From Streptomyces sp. NBC_00568 (lineage in GTDB: Bacteria; Actinomycetota; Actinomycetes; Streptomycetales; Streptomycetaceae): a stretch of 64,000 bases of DNA. A model generated the notes under the pieces. It was given only the letters and a program-made list of their open reading frames with translations, was not told where the DNA came from and did not search any database. Within the stretch, counting starts at the first letter, position 1; each line of letters starts with the position of its first letter. The stretch is taken from contig NZ_JAPENW010000001.1 of assembly GCF_026341855.1 (NCBI RefSeq), positions 5,261,001-5,325,000 on the forward strand, in the 5' to 3' direction. Position numbers and translations under genes: made by a program. This document shows positions 49,940 to 58,201 of the stretch, in pieces.

Positions 49940-50871
49940 CAGCACCCGCCCCCGCCCGGACCACCGGGGAGGCCCCGGCCCCGAGTACGGCTGCCGCCGC
50001 CGGACGCCTCCCGGTCCTGTGCGGCGCCGGTCCCGCCGGACGGCATCCGGTCCCGTGCGCCGCCGGTCCCGCCAGGTGTCTCCCGGTCTCGTCCGGTGTT
50101 CGTCCCGCCAGGCGTCTCCCGGCCTCCCGCGCCGCGCCCCGGGTCGGGTACCTCCCGATCCCGCAGGCTCTTCGGGTCGAGCACCGCGCGGATCAACTCC
50201 AGCTCCTCCGCGGTCGGTTCGCGGGTGAACGGGACCTCGTCCGGGATCGTCAGCTCGAACCCCGTGGCCTCCCGGACCTGCTCGGGGGTGACGCCCGGGT
50301 GCACGGAGGCCAGCCGCATCGAATGGTCGGGCGTCGCGAAGTCGAGGACGGCGAGGTCGGTCACCACCCGGGGGAGGCGATGGAAGCGGGTGGCGCTCGG
50401 CCCCGCGGCGGCGGCCCGGTCGTACCCCACCCCGCACACCATGTCGACCCGCTCCACGAAGACGCGCGGAGAGTGCTTCGGGATCCAGTAACTGGTCGGA
50501 TTGTTGAGGGTGTTGACCGGGGCCCCGCGCACACCCAGCAGCTGGCGCCGGGGCCGGGACCAGTCGCCGACGCAGGAGATGTTCTGGTTGCCGAAGCGGT
50601 CGATCTGGCTCGCGCCCATCATCACGTGCCGCCGCCCGCCGGTCACCGCCGTCAGATGCCCGCGGTACGGCAGCCAGCCCTCGGTGGTGCCGCCGGGGCC
50701 GACGAGCAGCGCCTCGCCGTCGGTCAGCAGCAGATCGGGCGAGAAGGTGCTCCGGGCCAGCCGGGCGCCGATGGACGGGATCAGGCCCATGGGGCTGGCG
50801 AGCACCTCGCCGTTGTCCCGCCAGGCCTCGGCACAGGCGATCACGCAGTACTCGGCTCGACCGACGCTCAC
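49939..50871 (-). CDS. ipdB: IpdB-like subunit of COCHEA-CoA hydrolase
   Basis: 310 residues from a GTG overlapping the ipdA stop. CoA-transferase beta-like fold: VIACAEAWRDNGEVLASPMGLIPSIGARLA, TDGEALLVGPGG, HVMMGASQIDRFGNQNISCVGD, RFHRLPRVVTDLAVLDF. IpdAB opens the last ring (ring C) of COCHEA-CoA and, unlike true CoA-transferases, lacks the usual catalytic Glu. After RDREVPDPGRG comes an unusual tail of about 60 Gly/Arg/Thr residues with PGGT(N/G) repeats, so it is longer than the usual 250. Confidence 0.86.
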   Translation of the reverse strand: MSVGRAEYCVIACAEAWRDNGEVLASPMGLIPSIGARLARSTFSPDLLLTDGEALLVGPGGTTEGWLPYRGHLTAVTGGRRHVMMGASQIDRFGNQNISCVGDWSRPRRQLLGVRGAPVNTLNNPTSYWIPKHSPRVFVERVDMVCGVGYDRAAAAGPSATRFHRLPRVVTDLAVLDFATPDHSMRLASVHPGVTPEQVREATGFELTIPDEVPFTREPTAEELELIRAVLDPKSLRDREVPDPGRGAGGRETPGGTNTGRDRETPGGTGGARDRMPSGGTGAAQDREASGGGSRTRGRGLPGGPGGGGC

Positions 50872-51734
50872 TGGTCCCGCTCCTTCCGCCAGGCCTGGAC
50901 GGCCCCCTGATAGGCGTGTTCGTCGCCGCCGAGGAAGCGCTCGGCGAACTCGGTGTACGGCGTGGTCGCGTACAGCTTCTGGAAGGCCTCGTCCCGCCCG
51001 TAGTCCGGGACGCACGAGGTGAAGTGCGCGCCGCTCGGCGTCTCCACCACACCCGTGACGGCCGACCGCCGGAGCAGCAGGGTCTGCGGCGCGGCCTCCT
51101 TGGTCAGCTCCGCCGTGTCGACGATCCGCTCGCAGGAGACGTACGCCGTGTCCGCGGCCTCGCAGAACAGGTCGTCGAAATACGGGTCCGGTCCCAGGTA
51201 CTGGCCGTTGCCGAGCCGGTCCGCCCGGTTCATGTGGACCAGCGCCGCGTCCAGGCGCAGCGCGGGCATGGCGACCAGCTCCTCCCGTATCCCGGTGGCC
51301 GCGTCGGGATAGGGCGAAGTGACCGTCCTCAGCTCCGGGTTGACCCGCATCACGTCCGAGCCGAGCCCCGCGCGCACCGGGAGGAACGGCAGCCGGTTCG
51401 CCGCGGCGTGCAGCCCCCACATGAACATCGCCTCGTCGACCTCCGTCAGCTCGAACGCGCCACGCTCACGGGCCGCGCGGTAGTGCGGTTCGAGCGGGAT
51501 GGAGTCGAGGGTCGCGAAGGCGGTGACCAGGGTGCGGATCCGTCCGGCGGCGGCGAGCAGGCCGACGTCCGGGCCGCCGTACGCGACGACGGTGAGATCG
51601 GTGATCCCGGTGCGGAGCAGCGCTCTGACCAGGGCCATCGGTTTGCGGCGTGAGCCCCAGCCGCCGATGCCGAGGGTCATCCCGCTCTCCAGGCGGCCCA
51701 CGACGTCCCGCACCGACATGGTCTTGTCGCTCAC
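50868..51734 (-). CDS. ipdA: IpdA-like subunit of COCHEA-CoA hydrolase
   Basis: 288 residues from GTG 51734, with GGAGG 7 bases upstream. CoA-transferase alpha-like: ESGMTLGIGGWGSRRKPMALVRALLRTGITDLTVVAYGG, FELTEVDEAMFMWGLHAAANRLPFLPVRAGLGSDV, ALVHMNRADRLGNGQYLGPDPYFDD. It forms the heterodimer with IpdB. Its start overlaps the echA20 stop; the order echA20-ipdA-ipdB-ipdC is that of the KstR2 regulon. Confidence 0.88.
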   Translation of the reverse strand: MSDKTMSVRDVVGRLESGMTLGIGGWGSRRKPMALVRALLRTGITDLTVVAYGGPDVGLLAAAGRIRTLVTAFATLDSIPLEPHYRAARERGAFELTEVDEAMFMWGLHAAANRLPFLPVRAGLGSDVMRVNPELRTVTSPYPDAATGIREELVAMPALRLDAALVHMNRADRLGNGQYLGPDPYFDDLFCEAADTAYVSCERIVDTAELTKEAAPQTLLLRRSAVTGVVETPSGAHFTSCVPDYGRDEAFQKLYATTPYTEFAERFLGGDEHAYQGAVQAWRKERDQ

Positions 51735-52489
51735 CGGTGGGCCTCCTTGCCGAAGGTGTCGCGGACGCGGTCGGCGATCCCGCTGAGATTGGCCTCGAAG
51801 GTGAAGCCCTGCTCGAAGCGGTAGCTGCGGCGCACGTCGACGGGATCGATGCCGTTGATGGCGGCCTTGGCCAGCCGGATGAGATGCCCGTCCTTGGCGG
51901 CTATCTCGCGCGCCAGTTCCAGCGCGGCCGCGGGCAGTTCCCCGCGCGGTACGACCCTCCACACCGAGCCGTGGGTGTGCAGCTCGGCCGCGGTCGCCGT
52001 GCGCGAGGTGTAGTACAGGGCGCGCATCAGGTGCTGCGGGACGAGACGGGCCAGATGCGTGGCGGCGCCGAGTGCGCCCCGGTCCAGCTCGGGCAGGCCG
52101 AAGGTGGCGTCCTCGCTCGCCACGATCGCGTCCGCGTTCCCCACGAGCCCTATGCCGCCGCCCAGGCAGAAGCCGTGCACCGCCGCGACGACGGGGACCT
52201 CGCAGTCGTACACCGCGGCGAAGGCCTCGGAGCAGCCTCGGTTGGCGCCGATCAGCGCGCCGTGACCGGTGGTGTCGCGCTGCATCTCCTTGATGTCGAC
52301 GCCCGCGTTGAAACCGCGTCCCTCGGCGGTCAGGACGACGCAGCGGATCCCGGGGTCGCGGCCGGCCGCGCGCACGGCGTCGGCGAGGTCGAACCAGCCC
52401 CGCACCGGCAGCGCGTTCACCGGCGGGTAGTCGACCGTGACGACGGAAATCCCCTTTTCCGGGGACGAGGTGGAGACACCCATGGGCAC
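51731..52489 (-). CDS. echA20: EchA20-like crotonase (ring D hydrolase)
   Basis: 252 residues from GTG 52489 (AGG 8 bases upstream; ATG 52483 also possible). Crotonase features: VLTAEGRGFNAGVDIKEMQ (oxyanion hole) and AAVHGFCLGGGIGLVGNADAIVASEDATFGLPELDRGALGAA. EchA20 hydrolytically opens ring D of HIEC-CoA, so it is a C-C hydrolase, not a hydratase. Function is inferred from operon context and similarity in length (about 250). It is divergent from two SDR genes. Confidence 0.85.
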   Translation of the reverse strand: MPMGVSTSSPEKGISVVTVDYPPVNALPVRGWFDLADAVRAAGRDPGIRCVVLTAEGRGFNAGVDIKEMQRDTTGHGALIGANRGCSEAFAAVYDCEVPVVAAVHGFCLGGGIGLVGNADAIVASEDATFGLPELDRGALGAATHLARLVPQHLMRALYYTSRTATAAELHTHGSVWRVVPRGELPAAALELAREIAAKDGHLIRLAKAAINGIDPVDVRRSYRFEQGFTFEANLSGIADRVRDTFGKEAHR

Positions 52490-52504
52490 ATCAGCTACCT
52501 TTCC

Positions 52505-52518
52505 ACCAAACGTTTGTT
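52505..52518. promoter_or_regulatory. KstR2-type operator, divergent echA20/SDR promoter
   Basis: ACCAAACGTTTGTT, read on the other strand AACAAACGTTTGGT, fits the KstR2 consensus AnCAAGnnCTTGnT with two changes. With flanks it shares ACCAAAC-nn-TTGTTAGG with the site at 46168-46181. It lies in a 76-base gap between echA20 and the SDR. Confidence 0.65.
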
Positions 52519-52565
52519 AGGTGTCATGCGAAGCTAGCAGCGATCGCAGCCGCGCGGGAGGCCCT

Positions 52566-53360
52566 GTGGACAACGTGGACACCATGGATCGCCGAGGCGC
52601 CGGCGTGGACCTCGGCGGCCGGACCGTCGTCGTCACCGGCGGCACCCGCGGGGTCGGGGCAGGAATCGCGCGGGCCTTCGTGGGGGCGGGCGCGCAGGTC
52701 GTGGTCTGTGCGCGCCGACCGCCGGAAGTCTCCCTGGAAAAGGTCGACTTCGTCCCCGTCGACCTGCGCGACCCGGCCGCCGTGCGCGCCTTCTTCGACG
52801 CCCTGCCCCGGCTCGACGTCCTGGTCAACAACGCGGGCGGCGCTCCCTACCGGCCCCTCGCCGAGGCGGACGCCGAGCGGCACGCCCGCGTGATCGAGCT
52901 CAACCTCACCGTCCCGCTCACCGCGTCGCTCGCCGCCCACGAGCACCTCAGGCGTGCCCGGGGTTCGATCGTGATGATCGGCAGCGTGAGCGGGTCGCGC
53001 CCCTCGCCCGGCTCGGCGGCCTACGGCGCGGCCAAGGCGGGACTGGAGAACCTGGCCCGCTCGATGGCCGTCGAGTGGGCGCCGGAGATCCGGGTCAACA
53101 CCCTGGTCGTCGGCATGGTCCGCACCGAACTGGCCCATCTGCACTACGGCGGCGAGGACGGCATCGCCGCCGTCGCCCGTACCGTCCCGCTGGGCCGCCT
53201 CGCCCAGCCGTCCGACGTCGGCGGGGCCGCCGTCTTCCTCGCCTCGGACGCCGCCGCGTACATCAGCGGCGCCTCGATCCTCGTCCACGGAGGCGGGGAG
53301 CGGCCCGCCTTCCTGGACGCCGCCACCGCCAACAAGGACCAGCAGGGAGACGTGGGATGA
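52566..53360 (+). CDS. SDR-family oxidoreductase (Rv3549c-like)
   Basis: 264 residues from GTG 52566, with GGGAGG 4 bases upstream; ATG 52584 is a second option. Rossmann VVTGGTRGVGAGIARAF, NNAGG, GSVSGSRPSPGSAAYGAAKAG with the catalytic Ser/Tyr/Lys, and VHGGGERP at the end. Adjacent to echA20 across the operator, as Rv3549c is in M. tuberculosis. The substrate is probably a hydroxyl/keto group on the indane intermediates. Confidence 0.82.
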   Translation: MDNVDTMDRRGAGVDLGGRTVVVTGGTRGVGAGIARAFVGAGAQVVVCARRPPEVSLEKVDFVPVDLRDPAAVRAFFDALPRLDVLVNNAGGAPYRPLAEADAERHARVIELNLTVPLTASLAAHEHLRRARGSIVMIGSVSGSRPSPGSAAYGAAKAGLENLARSMAVEWAPEIRVNTLVVGMVRTELAHLHYGGEDGIAAVARTVPLGRLAQPSDVGGAAVFLASDAAAYISGASILVHGGGERPAFLDAATANKDQQGDVG

Positions 53361-54271
53361 GCGCACGATTGCTGTGTGAGGGGCGGGTCGTGATCGTCAC
53401 GGGCGCGGGCCGCGGGCTCGGCAGGGCGCACGCGCTGGCGTACGCCGCCGAGGGCGCCCTGCTCGTCGTGAACGACCTCGGCGTCGGCCTCGACGGCACC
53501 CCCGGACCGGACAGCCCCGCCCGGCAGGTGGCCGAGGAGATCCGCGCGGCGGGTGGCGAGGCGGTGGCCCACGGCGGCGACATCGCGACGACCGAGGGCG
53601 CCGCGTCCCTCGTCCGCACCGCCCTGGAGACGTACGGGCGGCTCGACACGCTGGTCAACAACGCCGGGTTCCTGCGCGACCGGATGCTGGTCAACCTCGA
53701 CGAGGACGACTGGGACGCGGTGATGCGGGTCCATCTGAGGGGGCACTTCCTGCCCCTCAAGCACGCGGCGGCGCACTGGCGGGCGGAGGCGAAGGCGGGC
53801 CGCGCGCCCGACGCCAGGGTCGTCAACACCAGCAGCGGAGCGGGCCTGCTGGGGTCGGTCGGGCAGGGCAACTACAGCGCCGCCAAGGCCGGCATCGTCG
53901 GGCTGACGCTGGTCGCGGCGGCCGAGATGGGACGCTACGGCATCCAGGTCAACGCCATCGCCCCGGCCGCCCGCACCCGGATGACCGAGCGGACCTTCGC
54001 CGACACCATGACCGCCCCCGGCAGCGGATTCGACGCCATGGCACCCGGCAATGTCTCGCCGCTGGTCGTCTGGCTCGGATCGGCCGCGAGCGCCGGGGTC
54101 ACCGGACGCGTCTTCGAGACCGAGGGCGGCCGGATCACCGTGATGGAGGGCTGGCGGCCGGGCCCGAGCGCCGACAAGGGGTCCCGCTGGAGCCCGGCGG
54201 AGGCCGGCGAAACGGTCCGCAAGCTCCTGACGGAGGCGGAGACTCCGGGGGCGGTGTACGGAACCGGGTAG
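53357..54271 (+). CDS. SDR-family oxidoreductase (Rv3548c-like, 304 residues)
   Basis: 304 residues. VVIVTGAGRGLGRAHALAYAAEGALLVVNDLG resembles the SDR domain of peroxisomal multifunctional hydroxyacyl-CoA dehydrogenases. NNAGFLRDRMLVNLDEDDWD, SSGAGLLGSVGQGNYSAAKAG carry the catalytic residues. It overlaps the preceding SDR (ATGA). Likely an acyl-CoA beta-hydroxy dehydrogenase of the steroid-ring pathway. Downstream at about 54314-54355 is a purine-rich G-run tract. Confidence 0.83.
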   Translation: MSARLLCEGRVVIVTGAGRGLGRAHALAYAAEGALLVVNDLGVGLDGTPGPDSPARQVAEEIRAAGGEAVAHGGDIATTEGAASLVRTALETYGRLDTLVNNAGFLRDRMLVNLDEDDWDAVMRVHLRGHFLPLKHAAAHWRAEAKAGRAPDARVVNTSSGAGLLGSVGQGNYSAAKAGIVGLTLVAAAEMGRYGIQVNAIAPAARTRMTERTFADTMTAPGSGFDAMAPGNVSPLVVWLGSAASAGVTGRVFETEGGRITVMEGWRPGPSADKGSRWSPAEAGETVRKLLTEAETPGAVYGTG

Positions 54272-54528
54272 GGACGGGGGCGGGGCGGGGATTTCGGGTG
54301 TACGGCACCCCGCCAGGGAGGGAGAGCGGGAGGGGGAGAGGGAAGGGGAGGCGGGATTCCGGGGCTGCGCTCCGCGGGGGCGGAGGCGGTGAATTCGGGG
54401 CGGTACGACGGTGCTTCGGGGGACGCGGGCGGGTGCTCCGGCTCGGTCGACGGCACGCGGTGCGGACTCGGTGAATCCCGTCCTGGGAGCGGCGCGTGAC
54501 GTCGTGCCGCCCCTGGACGCCCAGAGCT

Positions 54529-55275
54529 TCAGCGCCTGGGGCGTGCCGCGTCCGCCTCCAACAGAGCGGCGATCTCCGCATGGCCGGTCTCGAGGTCGTC
54601 GCCGGCGAAGGGGCGGCCCTCGGCGTCGAGGAACTGGACCTCGACGATGACGCCCTCGGGGGACGGCCGGCGGTGGGTGACCGAGGGGTGGCCGGGGCCG
54701 TGCGTGCGGGTCAGGCCCGCCAGGAGTTCGGCTTCGAGGTCGACGCCGAGCAGGCGGCGGGCCTCCGCCAGCGCCTCGGCCCGCGCGCCCGCCCCGTGCG
54801 CGAGCAGGGCCCGTACGCAGCCGACGGAGCCCCGGTGCGCGGCCGTCACGAGCGGAGGCTCGCCGGCGGGTCCGGGCCGGTCCGGGTCCGCGCCCGCCGC
54901 GAGGAGCGCCTTTGCCACCGAGGTGTGGCCCCCACGCAAGGCCCAGGTCAGGGCGGTTAAACCGAACTCCTCCACGGTGTTCGGGCCGGCCCCGGCCGCG
55001 AGCAGGGCGTGGACCACCTCCGTGTGGCCGCCGCAGGCCGCGCCGCACAGCGGGGCGTCCGTGCCCAGGCTGAGGCGGTCGGGGTCGGCGCCGGCGGTCA
55101 GCAGCAGCCGTACCATGCCGGGCTGGTCGCTCACCGCCGCCAGGTACAGAGCGCTCTGGCCGTCCTCGTCGACCGCCTCGGCGCTCACCCCGGCGCGCAG
55201 CAGCCGTACGACCGCGTCCTCGTCCCCCTCGTACAGGGCGGGGAAGAGACGTGCGGCGGGGTCGTTCGTGCTCAT
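54529..55275 (-). CDS. Ankyrin-repeat protein
   Basis: 248 residues from ATG 55275. Four to five ankyrin repeats between about 12 and 165, with clear (G)xTALxxAxxxGxxxxVxxLLxxGADP pattern: DEDGQSALYLAAVSDQPGMVRLLLTAGADPD, APLCGAACGGHTEVVHALLAAGAGPNT, LTALTWALRGGHTSVAKALLAAGADPD, PPLVTAAHRGSVGCVRALLAHG. The rest is of unknown fold. A TTA codon occurs at residue 106 (54958-54960). Protein-protein contact role; partner unknown. Confidence 0.88.
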   Translation of the reverse strand: MSTNDPAARLFPALYEGDEDAVVRLLRAGVSAEAVDEDGQSALYLAAVSDQPGMVRLLLTAGADPDRLSLGTDAPLCGAACGGHTEVVHALLAAGAGPNTVEEFGLTALTWALRGGHTSVAKALLAAGADPDRPGPAGEPPLVTAAHRGSVGCVRALLAHGAGARAEALAEARRLLGVDLEAELLAGLTRTHGPGHPSVTHRRPSPEGVIVEVQFLDAEGRPFAGDDLETGHAEIAALLEADAARPRR

Positions 55276-55415
55276 CCTTCGACCCTCGCTCACCAGGGAC
55301 ACGCGAGGCAAAGGCTTTTGGGGTGTTCCGCCTCACCCCGCCCTCGGGGTCATCCCTCCGCACGGGGCGCCCACGAGCGGCACCCCGCCTCTCCGCCGTG
55401 ATCGGCCGGAGAGTC

Positions 55416-56309
55416 CTAGGTGTCGCACTCCAGCACCGTCCGGCACAGCGCGCACCGGGCTCGTACCCTGCCGCGCACCGGCACCCTGATGCGCTGGTGG
55501 CAGGTCGGGCACGGGAAGGACACGCGCAGCGGGCCGCGGTCGTCGGGCGCGAAGGCGTAGGGGACGCCGGAGTGGTCGGGGGTGCCGTGGTCCTGCGCGT
55601 GGCGGCGGTCCCGGGCGTAGCGGCGGCGGCCGGCCCAGCCCGCTGCGGTCAGCGGGGGCTGCTGCTCGTCGCGGCGGGCCCGCGCCATGCCCTTGGCGTA
55701 CGCGGTGTACGCCTGCGGGCTGGTGAACCACACCGAGGGGTCCTCGCCGAAGACCAGGGCGCGCTTGGCGAGGACGTATCCGAACTCCTCGGGTGTCAGA
55801 TAGCCGAGCTTCTGCGAGGACGCGGAGTCCTCGCGGTAGGCGTCGAGGAGCAGCCAGCCCGCGCCGAGGTAGGCCGCGGCCGTGTCGGTGAGGATCTCGG
55901 TGTCGCGGGTGCCGGGGAACGAGAGGTCGAGGCGGTGCAGATAGACGTGCATCACCTCGTGGGCGAGGGCGGCGCCGATGTCCTTGCGGTGAGTTCGGAA
56001 GCGGTCGTTGAGCTCGATGAAGTACTCGGGGCCCGCGGCGAGTTCGACGTGGGCCGCGTGGGTCATCTCACGGAAGCCGACGATCATCCGGGCGTCCGGC
56101 AGCCGGTAGTGCCGCACCATCTCGCGGGCCACGCGCTGGGCGCCCAGATGCAGGTCGTCGCCGTCGGCGAAGGCCACGTCCGCGGGGGCCACGCTGGTCG
56201 CGAAGGTGTGGATGGTGTCGTACGAGAGCCGTTTGTAGAGCGCGGTGATCGAAGCCCGCACCGTGTCCAGATGCGGGTAGCCGTGCTCGACGGGTCCGCC
56301 GTTCGCCAC
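55416..56309 (-). CDS. Zinc metallopeptidase with C-terminal zinc ribbon
   Basis: 297 residues. The HExxH motif is AALAHEVMHVYLH (about residue 93 on), with DTEILTDTAAAYLGAG downstream supplying a possible third ligand Asp/Glu. The C-terminus has CPTC and CALC pairs, a zinc-ribbon. No signal peptide. Family resembles DUF/SprT-like or basic secretory-type peptidases, but I cannot name it precisely. No operon partner. Confidence 0.75.
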   Translation of the reverse strand: MANGGPVEHGYPHLDTVRASITALYKRLSYDTIHTFATSVAPADVAFADGDDLHLGAQRVAREMVRHYRLPDARMIVGFREMTHAAHVELAAGPEYFIELNDRFRTHRKDIGAALAHEVMHVYLHRLDLSFPGTRDTEILTDTAAAYLGAGWLLLDAYREDSASSQKLGYLTPEEFGYVLAKRALVFGEDPSVWFTSPQAYTAYAKGMARARRDEQQPPLTAAGWAGRRRYARDRRHAQDHGTPDHSGVPYAFAPDDRGPLRVSFPCPTCHQRIRVPVRGRVRARCALCRTVLECDT

Positions 56310-56529
56310 GTCCGCACCCCCAGAAGACGCCGGAACTCCTCTCCACTGTAAGCGGGGTTCCTTCCGGCGGCGGGGGCCGCGGGCCCGGGCGGGGCGGTGT
56401 CTGGCCGGATTGCGGCTCTTGCCCGCTCCGGCGGCCGGTCCTCATAATCCCCACCAGCTTGGCAGGAGCATGCCATGAAGCGTTTCTGTGCGTCTGCCGT
56501 GCGGACAACCCCCCACGAAAGGAAGCGCG

Positions 56530-57312
56530 TTGAAGTCTCTCAAGAAATACGGCGTCATCAGAAGACTGCTCACGGTCGGCGCGGTCGCCCTCGCCGCCGT
56601 GTCCCTCCAGCCGCTGACCGCGCACGCGGCACCCGCTCCCGTCGTCGGCGGCACGCGCGCCGCGCAGGGCGAGTTCCCGTTCATGGTCCGCCTCTCCATG
56701 GGCTGCGGCGGAGCCCTCTACACCAAGAGCATCGTCCTGACCGCCGCGCACTGCGTGAACGGCTCGGGCACCAACACCTCCATCACCGCCACCACCGGCG
56801 TCGTGGACCTGCAGAGCAGCAGCGCCGTCAAGGTCAAGTCGACGAAGGTGCTCCAGGCCCCCGGCTACAACGGCAAGGGCAAGGACTGGGCCCTCATCAA
56901 ACTCGCCAAGCCCGTCGAGCAGCCCACCCTGAAGGTCGCCACCAGCACCGCCTTCAACAACGGCGACTTCACCGTGGCCGGCTGGGGCGCCGCCCGCGAG
57001 GGCGGCGGACAGCAGCGTTACCTGCTCAAGGCCACCGTCCCCTTCGTCGACGACGCCACCTGCAAGCAGGCGTACGGCAGCGATCTCGTCCCCGGTGACG
57101 AGATCTGCGCCGGATTCGTCGCCCAGGGCGGCGTCGACACCTGTCAGGGCGACTCCGGCGGCCCCATGTTCCGCAAGGACGACACGGGCGCCTACATCCA
57201 GGTCGGGATCGTCAGCTGGGGCGAGGGCTGCGCGCGGCCCGGATACCCCGGCGTGTACAGCGAGGTCTCGACCTTCGCGGCCGACATAGCCAGGGCCGCC
57301 GCCGGACTCTGA
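56530..57312 (+). CDS. Secreted trypsin-like serine protease
   Basis: 260 residues from TTG 56530, with AAAGGAAG 4-5 bases upstream. A signal peptide (MKSLKKYGVIRRLLTVGAVALAAVSLQPLTAHAA) is followed by a short APAP propeptide and the mature N-terminus VVGG. Triad: His74 (TAAHC), Asp119 (DWALIKL), Ser209 (GDSGGP). Asp203, six residues before the Ser, is the trypsin S1 residue, so it cuts after Arg/Lys. It resembles S. griseus trypsin. Confidence 0.93.
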   Translation: MKSLKKYGVIRRLLTVGAVALAAVSLQPLTAHAAPAPVVGGTRAAQGEFPFMVRLSMGCGGALYTKSIVLTAAHCVNGSGTNTSITATTGVVDLQSSSAVKVKSTKVLQAPGYNGKGKDWALIKLAKPVEQPTLKVATSTAFNNGDFTVAGWGAAREGGGQQRYLLKATVPFVDDATCKQAYGSDLVPGDEICAGFVAQGGVDTCQGDSGGPMFRKDDTGAYIQVGIVSWGEGCARPGYPGVYSEVSTFAADIARAAAGL

Positions 57313-57389
57313 CACCCGCCGGACGATCCACCGGCGCCAGCACCGGCGCCGGCAGCACCAGCGCCGGCCACCGGTGCCAGTACGCGCGG

Positions 57390-57413
57390 CGCCCGCGACA
57401 CCGGTCGCGGGCG
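57390..57413 (+). terminator. Hairpin terminator after the trypsin-like gene
   Basis: CGCCCGCGAC and GTCGCGGGCG pair perfectly (10 bp) around ACCG, 78 bases after the stop. The intervening bases contain repeated CACCGGCGCC units. Confidence 0.6.
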
Positions 57414-57558
57414 ACCGCCGCGCGGTGCCGTACCGGGAGGCGCGGACGCCCGCGGGTGAGCGGGTGGGCCGCGTACGGGGAGCGGCACCGCGCACGGGGA
57501 GCTGGCGGGCGGGAAAATGGGTTCGGCGCCCGGCCCCGGCGTTGGCATACTCGCCGCC

Positions 57559-58014
57559 ATGACCAGCCGACACCACCAGCCCGTCCCCGCGTCGTTGCTG
57601 ATCGGGGCCAAGGACGCCGCCCTGCAACAGCGCCTCGACGACGAACTCACCGCCTTCAACGCGACGGCGACCGGTGCCGGTGACCCCGAGCCGCTCTCGG
57701 TCCGGGTGACCGACGCCGACGGAGAACTCGTCGGCGGGCTCACCGCCTGGGTTTGGGGCAGCTGCTGCGCCGTCGACATGCTGTGGGTACGGGCCGACCA
57801 GAGGCACGCGGGCTGGGGCAGCAAACTGCTCCGGGCGGCCGAGGAGGAGAGCGTCCGGCGCGGCTGCGCCGAGATGATCGTCTCCTCGTTCACCTTCCAG
57901 GCCCCCGACTTCTACCGCGGGCACGGCTACCGGGAGACCGGCCGCACGGACGGCATCCCGGGCGGTCACCAGGACGTGCACTTCCACAAGACGCTCACTG
58001 GTGGACAGCCGTAG
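57559..58014 (+). CDS. GNAT-family N-acetyltransferase
   Basis: 151 residues. The acetyl-CoA binding motif is VDMLWVRADQRHAGWGSKLLRAAEEESVRRGC (V-x-x-xxRxxGxG), followed by IVSSFTFQAPDFYRGHGYRETGR, the usual end of the fold. Substrate unknown. ATG 57559 is chosen; upstream in-frame starts are GC-biased and lack motifs. Confidence 0.87.
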   Translation: MTSRHHQPVPASLLIGAKDAALQQRLDDELTAFNATATGAGDPEPLSVRVTDADGELVGGLTAWVWGSCCAVDMLWVRADQRHAGWGSKLLRAAEEESVRRGCAEMIVSSFTFQAPDFYRGHGYRETGRTDGIPGGHQDVHFHKTLTGGQP

Positions 58015-58025
58015 GGGCGTTCCCG

Positions 58026-58158
58026 GCCACCGGACGCCCGGCGGAGGTCCATCGGAAACCGACCGGATGTCCGGCGGAGGTCCACCGGAGACCCACCGGA
58101 TGTCTGGCGGAGGTCCATCGGAGACCCACCGGACGCCCGGCGGAGGTCCACCCGACGC
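58026..58158. repeat. 33-bp tandem repeat between the GNAT gene and the beta-galactosidase gene
   Basis: Four imperfect copies of CACCGGA.G.C.GGCGGAGGTC-type units, each 33 bases, directly after the GNAT stop. No gene of the region uses it; the 188-base gap contains nothing else recognisable. Unit length is a multiple of three but stop codons and lack of a start argue against coding. Confidence 0.75.
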
Positions 58159-58201
58159 CCGCCCGCCGGCCGAACAGGGCGCCCGGTCCTAGGAGTTCGC
58201 C

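Noticed and set aside
50868..51734. Calling IpdAB a glutaconate or 3-oxoacid CoA-transferase
   Set aside because: The fold is the same, but the operon (echA20, ipdC, KstR2-like TetR) and the absence of the usual ESG block in the beta subunit favour the ring hydrolase.
58026..58158. Coding potential of the 33-bp repeat
   Set aside because: In-frame repeats arise from the unit length, but no start with a ribosome site or conserved domain was found on either strand.
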